A stretch of DNA of 64,000 nt from Nocardioides daphniae (GTDB taxonomy: Bacteria; Actinomycetota; Actinomycetes; Propionibacteriales; Nocardioidaceae), in NCBI RefSeq assembly GCF_004777465.1, contig NZ_CP038462.1, forward strand, positions 1,860,001-1,924,000, given 5' to 3'. Every line of letters begins with the position of its first letter. Position 1 is the stretch's first letter. Positions 47,696 to 55,720 of the stretch are shown here, one piece after another. The position numbers and the translations under genes were made by a program. Under the pieces are notes generated by a model. That model was not told the DNA's origin, searched no databases, and was given only the letters and a program-made list of their open reading frames with translations.

Positions 47696-47931
47696 GGCAT
47701 CGGCAGGTCGATGGTCTGGCACTTCTGGCAGGTCTTGCGGGTGGGCGTCTGGGTGTTGTTGCCCGGGGAGCGCCACACGTGACCCTTGAGGCGGCACGAG
47801 AGCGGCAGGCCGGTGGCCACGCCGGTCTTCGGGGCGGGGGCGCCGCCGATGAGGCCAGCGCGCCTGGCCACCAGCGCGGCCACTCCGGCAGCACCGAGCA
47901 CGGCCAGGACGAGGCGGACGGTCTTGTTCAT
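47692..47931 (-). CDS. Small membrane-anchored protein with Cys motif
   Basis: This 79-aa protein starts MNKTVRLVLAVLGAAGVAALVARRAG (one membrane helix). It has four possible metal ligands in LSCRLKGHVWR and KTCQKCQT. I do not recognise a family. It is coupled to the VOC gene by a GTGA overlap and lies downstream of the GntR regulator. Confidence 0.7.
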   Translation of the reverse strand: MNKTVRLVLAVLGAAGVAALVARRAGLIGGAPAPKTGVATGLPLSCRLKGHVWRSPGNNTQTPTRKTCQKCQTIDLPMP

Positions 47932-47989
47932 CAAAGGTCACCTGGAGAGGTGGGGGGACAGGTCCCGGGTCGAGCCGGGGAGCCAGGGG

Positions 47990-48724
47990 TCAGGCGCCGC
48001 GCTCGCGACGCTCGCGGTCGATCTGCTCGTAGGTGGGCCGGATGTCGCCCAGGTGGGCGCGCTGGGCCTCCTCAGCGCCGGCCACGTCGCCGGCACGCAC
48101 GCGGTCGAGGATGTCGCGGTGGTCGTGGTCGACCTGCGCCCAGAACGAGTCGGGGGCGTTGCGACGGATGAAGCGCTCGTAGACGACGCCGAAGATCGGC
48201 GCCGCGACCGCCTCCAGCACGGGGTTGCCGGTCGCGCGCAGCAGGCTCAGGTGGAAGTCGCGGTTGGCGGTGAACATCGCGTCGAGGTCGGTGAGGTCGG
48301 GGTCGAACATCGTCGCCTCGAGCGCCTCGAGGTCGCCGTCGGCGTGCCGGGCAGCGGCCAGGCCGGCAGCTGGCACCTCGAGCATGAAGCGCACCTCGAT
48401 CAACGACTCCACCGAGAGCGAGTCGGCCGAGGTCAGCAGGGCCAGGCTCGACTGCACCAGGCCGGCGATGTCGCCGGGCTGCGGGGCCGCGACGAAGGAG
48501 CCGCCGGCCACACCCCGGCGGGTGACGAGCAGCCGCTCGGTGGTCAGGGCACGCAGGGCCTCGCGCACGGTGCTCCGGGAGACGCCGTACAGCTCGCAGA
48601 GCTCAGCCTCGGCAGGCAGCCGGTCGCCGGAACGGAGCTCGCCCGAGAGGATCTGGCTGCGCAGGGCGTCGGCCAGCACCTGGTACGCAGGCCCCTTCTC
48701 GGCAGCACCGCCTTCACGTCGCAT
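47990..48724 (-). CDS. GntR family regulator, FCD type (1)
   Basis: The 244-aa repressor has the wHTH QVLADALRSQILSGELRSGDRLPAEAELCELYGVSRSTVREALRAL and an all-helical FCD effector domain with metal/ligand residues in TANRDFHLSLLRATGNPVL and DHDHRDILDRVRAGD. FCD GntR proteins usually respond to small carboxylic acids. Start ATG 48724; a GTG at 48733 is possible. Its targets are presumably among the disrupted catabolic genes nearby. Confidence 0.92.
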   Translation of the reverse strand: MRREGGAAEKGPAYQVLADALRSQILSGELRSGDRLPAEAELCELYGVSRSTVREALRALTTERLLVTRRGVAGGSFVAAPQPGDIAGLVQSSLALLTSADSLSVESLIEVRFMLEVPAAGLAAARHADGDLEALEATMFDPDLTDLDAMFTANRDFHLSLLRATGNPVLEAVAAPIFGVVYERFIRRNAPDSFWAQVDHDHRDILDRVRAGDVAGAEEAQRAHLGDIRPTYEQIDRERRERGA

Positions 48725-48787
48725 AGGGGGCACCCTAGCCTCCCGACCGGGTCGCGAGAGGCGGTGCGGACCACACGGGCGACGGCC

Positions 48788-49224
48788 TCATCGCGCACCG
48801 CCGGCCACGCGCAGCAGCTCGGCCACCACCAGGTCGGGTGCGACGAGCGGCGCGTCGTGCCCCGTGGGGAGGAGCCGGTAGGCGATCCCCCGGACGTCGC
48901 AACGGGCCCGGGTGACGGTGAGGGGTAGCCCTGCGGGGTGCCGGTGCAGAAGTAGAAGTGCTGCCCGACGGAGTCGGGCACTGCAGGCACGGGGTCCAAC
49001 GACGGCCCCACCGGGGTCGGGGTCAGTTGCGGCGCGATCCAGGTGGCGAGCTCCTCCGAGAGCCAGGCGTCCGGTGCCGGAGGCCGCGGGGGCACCGTGG
49101 CCTCGCGCGCAGGCAGCTGCGTCAGGCCCGGACCGAGGTCGACGGCCCGCTCGCCTGGTCGCCAGTGCTGCCCGAGCAGCAGGGCGCCGGCACCCAGGGT
49201 GCGCAGCAGCGCGCCCGGGGCCAT
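48788..49224 (-). pseudogene. Chimeric frame: membrane-anchor start joined to alpha/beta hydrolase tail
   Basis: The ATG at 49224 overlaps the stop of the LPXTG protein (TGATG). The first ~18 residues, MAPGALLRTLGAGALLLG, look like the anchor of a class F sortase, which would fit that neighbour. From ~49170 the sequence reads as the 3' half of an alpha/beta hydrolase (QHFYFCTGTPQGYP, then after one missing C at ~48915 LTVTRARCDVRGIAYRLLPTGHDAPLV, with the catalytic His). The join and slip suggest two broken genes. The sortase idea is speculative. Confidence 0.5.
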
Positions 49225-49715
49225 CAGGCGACCCCGTTGCCGCGACGCGGCATGAACCACAGCGTGGCACCGCCGAGGAGGAAGAGGAGGAGGCCGAAGA
49301 AGAGGATGGCCGCCAGCTCCTCGCCGGGGCCGGTCTGCGGGAGCTCGCCCCCGGCGGCGGGCGCGGCGTCGCCGGTGGTGACCGTGGGGGCAGCGGCCAC
49401 CTCGCCGAAGGAGATGTCGCTGTAGAACGAGTTGGCGGTCACCGTGGCTGCGTCCTCCGCACCCGGGAGGGGCTGCGGGCCGATGACGCACTTCTGCTTG
49501 GTGCAGTCGAAGGTGTTGAACTTCTCCTTCACCACGATCTGCGTGGTCGGGATCTTGCCCGAGGCGTCGGCGTCGACGAACGTGGCGCCGCCCGCCGTGT
49601 TGCAGTCGGCCGGCCCCTTCATGCCGTCGACGCACTGGCCGATGGCGATGCTCTTGAGGCCGGGCTTGAAGCCGCTGCCCGAGATGGTCACCTGCTGACC
49701 GTCCTTGAGAACGAA
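49224..49715 (-). pseudogene. LPXTG surface protein with neocarzinostatin-like domain, 5' truncated
   Basis: The reading frame carries an Ig-like neocarzinostatin-family domain (LKDGQQVTISGSGFKPGL, IGQCVDGMKGPADCN, FNTFDCTKQKCVIGP with two disulfide pairs) and a linker. A sorting signal follows: LPQTG, a membrane helix (AAILFFGLLLFLLGGATLWF) and MPRRG. Such proteins are exported and anchored to the wall by sortase. The signal peptide is gone: at ~49715 the sequence switches frame into the start of a flavin reductase. Confidence 0.75.
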
Positions 49716-49822
49716 CTGGCCGTCATGCCCTTGCGGACGCCGTCGGCGTCGAGGGTGGTCACGATCGTGACCCCACTGGGCCACTGCGCCATCACGTCCC
49801 GGAACGTAGCGGGATCAACCAT
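49716..49822 (-). pseudogene. Flavin reductase-like protein, 5' fragment only
   Basis: ATG at 49822 starts MVDPATFRDVMAQWPSGVTIVTTLDADGVRKGMTASSF, the N-terminal FMN-binding strand set of flavin-reductase-like (two-component monooxygenase partner) proteins. After ~35 codons it joins the neocarzinostatin-like gene in another frame. It diverges from gntR(2), which probably once regulated it. Confidence 0.7.
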
Positions 49823-49847
49823 GGGCACCTCGTCCCCCAAGGAAGAA

Positions 49848-49920
49848 TATACGATATCTAGCCTCGTGCGAACACGCATTTGCAACAAACGCCCACAGGA
49901 CCGTCCCGGCTATATGATGT
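49848..49920. promoter_or_regulatory. Two related AT-rich motifs between flavin reductase and gntR
   Basis: TATACGATAT at 49848-49857 and TATATGATGT at 49911-49920 share eight of ten bases in the 130-base divergent promoter region. They are plausible binding sites for the adjacent FCD GntR protein. Confidence 0.4.
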
Positions 49921-49952
49921 AAAGGACCGCGATTCCCTGGAGAGGCCGCCCC

Positions 49953-50642
49953 ATGACTGCACGTACGGACACCCGAGTGCGCTCCATCAGTCACCGCTCA
50001 CTGGTGGACCGAGTCACCGAAGAGCTGCAGCGTGCGATCCTGAACGGCGACATCGCCCCGGGATCCACCATCTCGATCGTGGAGCTCTGCAAGGAGTTCG
50101 ACGTCAGCCACATCCCCGTGCGCGAGGCCCTGCGGCGCCTGGAGAGCGAGGGCGTGGTGAGCCTGCGCCCGGGTCGCTCCGCCGTGGTGGCGAGCCTCAG
50201 CGCCGACGACCTCAGCAACATTTACAGCCTGCGCAAGCTCATCGAGGCCGACCTGGTCGTCAAGGCCACCCCGCGCCTGGACGCCGCCACCCTCGAGCGT
50301 GCCGACGCGGCGATGAAGGAATACGCCACCATCGAGCGCGAGGCCTCCCGCCTGGCTGCCGCCCACCACGCCTTCCACGCCGCCTTCCTGGACGACGTGC
50401 TGGGCACGGCCGACCGACGGGTGCTGGAGCTCCTGTGGACCTCGTCGGACCGCTACCTCCACCTGCTGCTGAGCGACCTGGACAAGGGGCCGGAGAAGAC
50501 GCAGGCCCGCATCGACGAGCACCAGGAGCTGCTCGAACTGGCTCGCGCCGGGCGTACCGAGGAGCTGCGTGACGCGTGGGTCGCGCACCTCGACAGCTCC
50601 GAGCAGGCACTGCTCCAGGCACTCGCCGCCCGGGACAAGTGA
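49953..50642 (+). CDS. GntR family regulator, FCD type (2)
   Basis: The 229-aa regulator has the wHTH LVDRVTEELQRAILNGDIAPGSTISIVELCKEFDVSHIPVREALRRLESEG and an FCD domain (LRKLIEADLVVKATPRL, AAHHAFHAAFLDDVLG, IDEHQELLELARAGRTEELRDAWVAHL). ATG at 49953 with GGAGAGG upstream. It diverges from the flavin reductase fragment and ends at a very strong terminator, so it was probably the local regulator of the interrupted catabolic cluster. Confidence 0.92.
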   Translation: MTARTDTRVRSISHRSLVDRVTEELQRAILNGDIAPGSTISIVELCKEFDVSHIPVREALRRLESEGVVSLRPGRSAVVASLSADDLSNIYSLRKLIEADLVVKATPRLDAATLERADAAMKEYATIEREASRLAAAHHAFHAAFLDDVLGTADRRVLELLWTSSDRYLHLLLSDLDKGPEKTQARIDEHQELLELARAGRTEELRDAWVAHLDSSEQALLQALAARDK

Positions 50643-50681
50643 CGGGTCTCCCCCGCACCCGAGGCCACCGGGCACGACGAT

Positions 50682-50710
50682 GGGCCGGCACCCGTGACGG
50701 GTGCCGGCCC
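50682..50710. terminator. Strong bidirectional hairpin after gntR(2)
   Basis: Thirteen-base perfect arms GGGCCGGCACCCG/CGGGTGCCGGCCC around TGA, extended by outer GCACGA/TCGTGC pairs, lie between convergent genes. Confidence 0.8.
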
Positions 50711-50724
50711 TTCGTGCGTCGACG

Positions 50725-51090
50725 TCAGACCCGGACGATGCTCTCGGCCAGGCCCCACGGGCGACCGTCGACGAGGTCGGTGCCCTTGGAGACGAAGCGG
50801 TTGACCGCGCACTCCGGGCGCAGGACCACACTGGTGAGGCCGGCCTCGGCCAGGACCGGTTCGGGGCGGCTGATCGCCCCGTCGAAGGGGCGCTCCCAGC
50901 CGTCGCCCCACAGGGTGAAGTTGTGCGAGAGCGGCACCAGGACGCCGCCCGCCACCCCAGGCGTACGAGGTCCTGCCGTGACCAGGTTGAGCCGGTTCTC
51001 CGCCGCGCCCTCGAGGAGCAGCGGGTCGAGGTCGAACGCCCCGAGCTCTACGGCCCGATCGCAGAGGGGCCCCGCGGTCGCCGTGCCCCG
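50725..51090 (-). pseudogene. 3' fragment of an unidentified gene
   Basis: About 120 codons with strongly coding third positions read AVELGAFDLDPLLLEGAAEN, then GVLVPLSHNFTLWGDGWERPFDGAISRPEP, and end GRPWGLAESIVRV. I do not recognise the family. Its 5' end is lost at ~51090, where a plus-strand CN-hydrolase fragment begins. Confidence 0.45.
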
Positions 51091-51097
51091 GCCGGCG

Positions 51098-51447
51098 CCG
51101 CCGAGGTCACGGCTGCCTCCGTCTCCCCGCGGCTGGGGAGGACGCCACCGCGGTGCTCGCCCAGGCGATCGCCGCCGGTACGCAGCTCGTCGTGCTCCCC
51201 GAGCTGGCGTCGCGCGGCGGGGGTGGGCACGGCCGACGAGTCGCCGACCCTGACCGTGGACTTCATCGTGTCGGCGCTGGCAGGCACCGAGTCCGTGGTG
51301 GTCACCTCGGTGGTCGAGGGCGACGCCCACGTCGGCGTGGTGATCTCGGCCGACGGGGTCGTGCTGCGCCAGAAGCAGCCGCACTCCAGCGCACGCCACG
51401 CCGAGTGGGCCACCGACCTGGGCGACACCGTCGAGCTGCTCGGCCGC
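51098..51447 (+). pseudogene. Carbon-nitrogen hydrolase (nitrilase superfamily) fragment
   Basis: Pieces read VTAASVSPRLG, (one G missing) EDATAVLAQAIAAGTQLVVLPELAS, with the catalytic Glu of LPE. After a jump at ~51225 come DESPTLTVDFIVSALAGTESVVVTSVVEGDAHVGVVI and VLRQKQPHSSARHAEW with the region of the catalytic Lys. The active-site Cys region is missing. An internal stretch and the whole C-terminus are gone, so it is not functional as read. Confidence 0.6.
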
Positions 51448-51448
51448 C

Positions 51449-51736
51449 ATGCCCAACATGACCTCGGCCAACGCCGACGCGCTGCCGGCGAACGGCCGCC
51501 GCCTGGGCTTCGCGGTCCTGACCTTCCTGGTCACCCTGGGCGGCTCGGTCGGACCGCTGCTGATCGGCATCGCCGCCGACATCGTCGGCCTCCAGTACGC
51601 CATGTTCATGCTGCTGCCGCCGCTCTTCCTGTGCATCTGGGTCGCGCTGCGCATCAGGAACACCTACGACGACGCCGCCGCCAAGGCGCTCGCCATCGGC
51701 GGCGGTGCAGCGATGGACGCGCTGGTCACCCACTGA
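51449..51736 (+). pseudogene. MFS transporter C-terminal fragment
   Basis: The 95 codons give MPNMTSANADALPANGRRLG, then FAVLTFLVTLGGSVGPLLIGIAADIVGLQYAMFMLLPPLFLCIWVALRIRN, the last two helices of a major facilitator, and a natural stop followed by a strong terminator. Everything upstream is missing at ~51445. Confidence 0.65.
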
Positions 51737-51752
51737 CGCTGCTGCACGGCGT

Positions 51753-51789
51753 ACGAAGGGCTCCACCCGAGCGGGGTGGAGCCCTTCGT
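51753..51789. terminator. Perfect 16-bp hairpin between MFS fragment and cupin gene
   Basis: ACGAAGGGCTCCACCC and its exact complement flank GAGCG between two convergent stops. Confidence 0.85.
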
Positions 51790-51814
51790 CGTCCCTGCTC
51801 GACGCGGCAGCAGG

Positions 51815-52393
51815 TCAGTCGAGGAAGCGGACGAGCGCGGGTCCCTCGACCTGGGGCGGCAGGCCACGGCGCGGGACCACGGCGTACTGCTGCGACTGCA
51901 GCCAGACGACCTCGACGTCCTGGTCGAACCCGTCCTCCGGGACCTCGGGCACCAGCTCGAGGCGGCCCGCCAGGCCGTCCACGGGCTCTCGTACGACACC
52001 CTCGCCCAGCGTGCGCGTCGAGACGGTGCCCGCCTCGAGCGAGTCGCCGTCGACCCATCCGCCGCCGGAGCCGGTGTAGAAGACCACAGCCCTGGTGCCC
52101 GGCTCGCTGGCGGTCGCAGAGCGCAGCACCCGCGGGGTCACCACCAGCACCTCACCCACGCCGACCCGCTGGCCACTCATCGTCAGGCCACCGCTCAACG
52201 GGACGAGCTCCTCACCCGCCGGCTGCGTTCCCGTCGCGGGGCGGTTCCACCCGTCGGGGAAGGTCAACAGCACGGTCCGGGTGCCGCGCTGCAGGTCGAC
52301 GTGCAGCGGATACATCCGGGCGGGCAGGTCGGCGCCGGCGATCGACGCCTCCAGCCACTCGTGATGGTCACTGGCCAGGTCGACGATGCTCAT
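51815..52393 (-). CDS. ChrR-like cupin protein (tandem copy 2)
   Basis: This 192-aa protein comprises two cupin-like halves: ARMYPLHVDLQRGTRTVLLTFPDGW, TGTQPAGEELVPLSGGL, VLVVTPRVLRSATASEPGTRAVVFYTGSGGGW, then VREPVDGLAGRLELVPEVPEDGFDQDVEVVWLQSQQYAVVP. It has the same length and about half the residues of the neighbouring 52465-53043 gene. The usual double-His metal site is largely absent. Possibly a sensor or small-molecule isomerase/lyase; unknown. Confidence 0.8.
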   Translation of the reverse strand: MSIVDLASDHHEWLEASIAGADLPARMYPLHVDLQRGTRTVLLTFPDGWNRPATGTQPAGEELVPLSGGLTMSGQRVGVGEVLVVTPRVLRSATASEPGTRAVVFYTGSGGGWVDGDSLEAGTVSTRTLGEGVVREPVDGLAGRLELVPEVPEDGFDQDVEVVWLQSQQYAVVPRRGLPPQVEGPALVRFLD

Positions 52394-52464
52394 GGAGTTC
52401 TCCTGCTCGGTCCGTGGTGGCGGCTGTCATTCTCGCCGACCCGTGGGGCGGCGCGAGCGCGAGG

Positions 52465-53043
52465 TCAGTCGAGGAAGCGCACCAGGGCGCGGTTCGCGCC
52501 GGCGGGCACGGCCTCCCCCGCGGGCACCACGGCGTACGCCTGCGACTCGAACCAGACCACCTCGACGTCCTGGTCGAGGACGGCGCCGGCAACGTCGTCG
52601 CGCAGCTCCACCCGGCCGTGCAGCCCCTCGACGGGCTCGCGGACGAAGCCGGGCTCCAGCGCCGTCAGCGTGCTGGAGCCCGTGACGAGCTCCTCGCCGT
52701 CGACCCAGCCACCCCCGGCGCCGGTGAACATGACGACGGCGCGGGTGCCGTCCTCGGTCCAGGTGTCGGCCCGCAGGGCGCGCGGGGTGATCACGAGGTA
52801 GTGGCCGGGCACGGCTCGCTTCCCGGCGACGTGGAGCGCGCCGCTGAGGGTGACCATCTCCTCGCCGGCGGGCTGGGTGCCCACGGCGTCACGTCGCCAC
52901 CCGTCGGGGAAGTCCACCAGGACGGTACGGACCCCGCGCCCCTCGTCGACGTGGAGCATCGACATGCGGGCCTCGAGGTCGGCGCCCGCGATGGCGGCCT
53001 CGAACCAGGAGAGGGTCTCGGAGCTCAGGTCGACGAGGGTCAT
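52465..53043 (-). CDS. ChrR-like cupin protein (tandem copy 1)
   Basis: The 192-aa protein reads ARMSMLHVDEGRGVRTVLVDFPDGW, VGTQPAGEEMVTLSGALHVAGK, YLVITPRALRADTWTEDGTRAVVMFTGAGGGW and VREPVEGLHGRVELRDDVAGAVLDQDVEVVWFESQAYAVVP. It is clearly a paralogue of the next gene. Its ATG overlaps the stop of the isochorismatase-like gene (TGATG), so the amidase and both cupins form one operon. Confidence 0.82.
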   Translation of the reverse strand: MTLVDLSSETLSWFEAAIAGADLEARMSMLHVDEGRGVRTVLVDFPDGWRRDAVGTQPAGEEMVTLSGALHVAGKRAVPGHYLVITPRALRADTWTEDGTRAVVMFTGAGGGWVDGEELVTGSSTLTALEPGFVREPVEGLHGRVELRDDVAGAVLDQDVEVVWFESQAYAVVPAGEAVPAGANRALVRFLD

Positions 53044-53600
53044 CAGTTCTCCTTCTCGCCGGGCCGGGCACCCAGGGCAGAGAAGCGCGTGAGCACCTCG
53101 GCCTCGGTGACGACGTCGGCGTACGTGGCGTTGAGGTCGAAGAGGTTCTGCTCGTGCGTGGCGGGCTCGCGGTCGCCGCTCGCGTCGGCGACGACCTGGG
53201 GACGGAAGCCGTGCTGGAGGGCGTCGAGCGCGGTGGCCCGCACGCAGCCACTGGTCGAGAAACCCAGGAGGTACGGGGTGTCGATGCCCATCGAGCGCAA
53301 CGTGGAGGCGAGCGAGGTGCCGAAGAAGCTCGACGCGTACTGCTTGGCCACGACAACCTCGCCGGGCACCGGCGCGGGGCCGGCCTCAGGGAAGTCCGCG
53401 AGCGGGTTGCCCACCTCGAAGACCTTGAGCGAGGGCACCTTCTTGGCGAAGAAGCCGGCGTCGGCCAACCCGGGCTGGAGCACGACCTGCGTGAAGAGCA
53501 CCGGTACGCCGGCCGTGCGCGCCGCGTCGACCACGCGGGCCGCGCTGGCGCGAGCGGACTCAAAACGGCCACCCTTGTCGGAGAGCGGCGACTCGGGGCC
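53043..53600 (-). CDS. Isochorismatase-like amidohydrolase, 5' truncated
   Basis: The sequence has PLSDKGGRFESARASAARVV, FTQVVLQPGLADAGFFAKK, the catalytic Lys in EVVVAKQYASSFFGTSLASTLRSMG, the nucleophile Cys in LLGFSTSGCVRATALDALQHGF and VVADASGDREPATHEQNLFD. This is the maleamate / N-carbamoylsarcosine amidohydrolase subgroup. The first ~25 residues, including the catalytic Asp of IDMQ, are missing: at ~53600 it abuts the tail of a dehydrogenase on the other strand. Confidence 0.8.
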   Translation of the reverse strand, partial: GPESPLSDKGGRFESARASAARVVDAARTAGVPVLFTQVVLQPGLADAGFFAKKVPSLKVFEVGNPLADFPEAGPAPVPGEVVVAKQYASSFFGTSLASTLRSMGIDTPYLLGFSTSGCVRATALDALQHGFRPQVVADASGDREPATHEQNLFDLNATYADVVTEAEVLTRFSALGARPGEKEN

Positions 53601-53744
53601 GAGGTGGGCGCGCAGCTGGCGTCGGGCGAGCTGGTGATGCCCGAGGACCGCACCATCGGCCTCGAGCACGCGGGCGCGGCCTTCGCGGCGATGATGAGCG
53701 GCGCCAACGTCGGCAAGGTCGTCGTCGAGGTCGCCGTCCGCTGA
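53600..53744 (+). pseudogene. Zinc-type alcohol dehydrogenase C-terminal fragment
   Basis: The last ~48 codons of a medium-chain dehydrogenase: GAEVGAQLASGELVMPEDRT, then LEHAGAAFAAMMSGANVGKVVVEV. Nothing of the GroES or Rossmann part remains, and upstream is the antisense isochorismatase-like gene. Confidence 0.65.
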
Positions 53745-53833
53745 CCTCCCGGGCCGGGTCTGTGACCCGGCTCCCTTTGCAGATCTTTGCGAAGCGGTCC
53801 CGAGGTTGGGTCCGGCTCACTAGCATCGGTGCC

Positions 53834-54577
53834 ATGGGGCTGATCGAGGAGCGCGTGGTTGACCTGCGCTCGGCGACCCGTCCGTGGCACGAGGCGCTGG
53901 AGGGTCCGGAGGTCCCCGAGCCGCACAGCTCGCTGGCCTCCGACGACGTCGCCTGCCCGCCGCTGCCGTGCAGCCGTATCGCCTGGCACAGCCTGCTCGG
54001 GGCCGTCGCGGCCTTCGACCGCGTGCTCGACGCCCTCGAGTCACCCGACGCCGACGGGGCCACGGTCCTGGGCGACCTGCGTACGGCCCTCGTGCACGCC
54101 TCGCACGCCGTGGTCGTGCTGGCACTCCCCCGCCGCGAGCGCACCGACTTCGCCATGCGGATCGCCTGGTCGGCCCTCGACGGAGCACCGGACGACCCGG
54201 GCGTCGCCGCCCTGGTTGCCTTCCCGATCCCCCTCGCCGCCCGCGAGATCTCGCGCCTGCTCGCTGCGCGCAGCTTCAAGGCGTCGCCGCGGTGGACCGA
54301 CCGCGCGTCGGTCCGCGTGGCGGGCGACCACGTGGCCGCCCGCGTACCCGACCGGGCGCTCTTCGAGGACGTCGTCCGCTTCGTCTGGGCCGCCGACTCG
54401 GGAGCCGGAATCCTGCGCGACGACTTGGTGACCAGCGCGGAGAGCGTGCGGGTCGTGGTCGACCGTGCGGTCACCCTGTGGCGTACGCGGCGCCTCGCGC
54501 CCCCGCAGGCAGCCGCACCGGCGACGACGGACGAGACCCCGTTCGGCACCCCGACGTTGCTGGCCGCCGGTTCCTGA
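53834..54577 (+). CDS. Conserved hypothetical protein (247 aa)
   Basis: The product begins MGLIEERVVDLRSATRPWHE and is mostly helical and soluble. A possible core reads IAWHSLLGAVAAFDRVLDALE and IPLAAREISRLLAARSFK, and there is a Thr/Pro-rich tail. I do not recognise a family. ATG at 53834 is preferred because sequence upstream in the frame is not coding-like. Confidence 0.6.
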   Translation: MGLIEERVVDLRSATRPWHEALEGPEVPEPHSSLASDDVACPPLPCSRIAWHSLLGAVAAFDRVLDALESPDADGATVLGDLRTALVHASHAVVVLALPRRERTDFAMRIAWSALDGAPDDPGVAALVAFPIPLAAREISRLLAARSFKASPRWTDRASVRVAGDHVAARVPDRALFEDVVRFVWAADSGAGILRDDLVTSAESVRVVVDRAVTLWRTRRLAPPQAAAPATTDETPFGTPTLLAAGS

Positions 54578-54598
54578 ACCCCTGACGCCCCGGCCTCC

Positions 54599-55249
54599 AT
54601 GGCCGAGACTGTCCTCGTGCTCGACCAGATCCTCGTCCCGGCCGCCGCCGGCGTCGCCGCCGGACTCGGCGTGGCCATGCCGCTCGGGGCGGTGGCGGCG
54701 CTGCTCCTGCGCGAGGGGCTGGCCAACGGGTTCCGTGTCGCCGCCGCGGGAGCCAGCGGAGTCGCGACCGTCGACCTCGTCTACTGCCTCGTGGCCTCGC
54801 TCGCGGGCGTCGCGGTCGCGCCCCTGGTCGCCGACCACCAGGGCGTCTTCCTGGTGGTCTCGGGGGTGGTCGTGCTGGCGCTCGGCGTGCACCAACTCGC
54901 GGTGGCGGTGCGGCGGCGTACGTCGCCGGCGACGACCGTCGAGCGCACCTCCCCTGCCGCTGCGTACGCGAAGTTCGTCGGCCTCACCGCGGTCAACCCG
55001 ATGACGCTGGTCTACTTCGTCGCCCTGGCGGGCGCCGTCAGCTCGCGGTCGACGACGTGGGTCGGACCGTTCGTCTTCGTCGTCGCCGTGGGGTTGTCGT
55101 CGTGGGCCTGGCAGCTACTCCTGGCCGCCGTCGGGGCGTTCGCGGGGCGCTCCCTCGGCCCCCGTGCTGCCGAGACGGTCGGAGTCTTCGCGTCGGCCGT
55201 GGTCATCGCGCTGGGCTGCGCGATCGTCGCAAGCGGGCTGGCGGCCTGA
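54599..55249 (+). CDS. LysE-family transporter
   Basis: The 216-aa membrane protein has six helices: VPAAAGVAAGLGVAMPLGAVAALLLREGL, ATVDLVYCLVASLAGVAV and FVGLTAVNPMTLVYFVALAGAV with the family's NP(M/K) motif. A final VFASAVVIALGCAIVASGL completes it. It is a divergent LysE/RhtB exporter without the usual PGPN signature, so the substrate is uncertain. It follows the hypothetical protein by 21 bases. Confidence 0.82.
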   Translation: MAETVLVLDQILVPAAAGVAAGLGVAMPLGAVAALLLREGLANGFRVAAAGASGVATVDLVYCLVASLAGVAVAPLVADHQGVFLVVSGVVVLALGVHQLAVAVRRRTSPATTVERTSPAAAYAKFVGLTAVNPMTLVYFVALAGAVSSRSTTWVGPFVFVVAVGLSSWAWQLLLAAVGAFAGRSLGPRAAETVGVFASAVVIALGCAIVASGLAA

Positions 55250-55259
55250 CGCCTGGGGT

Positions 55260-55601
55260 TCAGCGGGCTGCCGGGCAGGTGACGCAGGTCCGCGCGAGCG
55301 GGCGCGCCTCGAGGCGGGCGGCCGGGATCGGCCCGCCGCAGCGCTCACAGACTCCGTAGGTGCCCGCGTCAACACGGGCCAACGCCTCGTCGACCTCCTC
55401 GAGCTGACGACGAGCCTGCGTGGCCAGCGCTGCGACCTGCGAGCGCTCGAACGCGATCGTCGCACCCTCGGGGTCGTGCTCGTCGTCGGCGTTCGTGTCC
55501 AGCGAGGCAGCCACGATCGCGTCGTGGTCGCGAGTCAGCCCGGCAAGGCGGTGCAGCACACGTTCCCGTTCCTGCTCGAGCCTGGTCCGTCCCTCGTCCA
55601 T
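55260..55601 (-). CDS. DksA/TraR-type zinc finger protein
   Basis: This 113-aa protein has a coiled-coil helix (RLEQERERVLHRLAGLTRDHDAI...SQVAALATQARRQLEEVDEALARVDAGTYG) followed by the C4 finger CERCGGPIPAARLEARPLARTCVTC. DksA-like proteins bind RNA polymerase through its secondary channel; actinobacterial TraR/DksA relatives are less studied. It is complete and monocistronic, convergent with the LysE gene. Confidence 0.88.
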   Translation of the reverse strand: MDEGRTRLEQERERVLHRLAGLTRDHDAIVAASLDTNADDEHDPEGATIAFERSQVAALATQARRQLEEVDEALARVDAGTYGVCERCGGPIPAARLEARPLARTCVTCPAAR

Positions 55602-55720
55602 GCGCCCATCGTGCCCGGTCGGTCAACGGTCGCTGGCATGGCTCGGCCCCGCAGCGGGTACGAGGCCACGCACGCCGCAAGGCCGGCCACGGCCGGTCTG
55701 CCCAGAGGAAAGGTGGATCG

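Noticed and set aside
50701..53637. Plus-strand open frame of nearly 1,000 codons across the mosaic region
   Set aside because: Most of it is antisense to the two cupin genes and the amidase. The only coding-like part is the CN-hydrolase fragment, listed separately.
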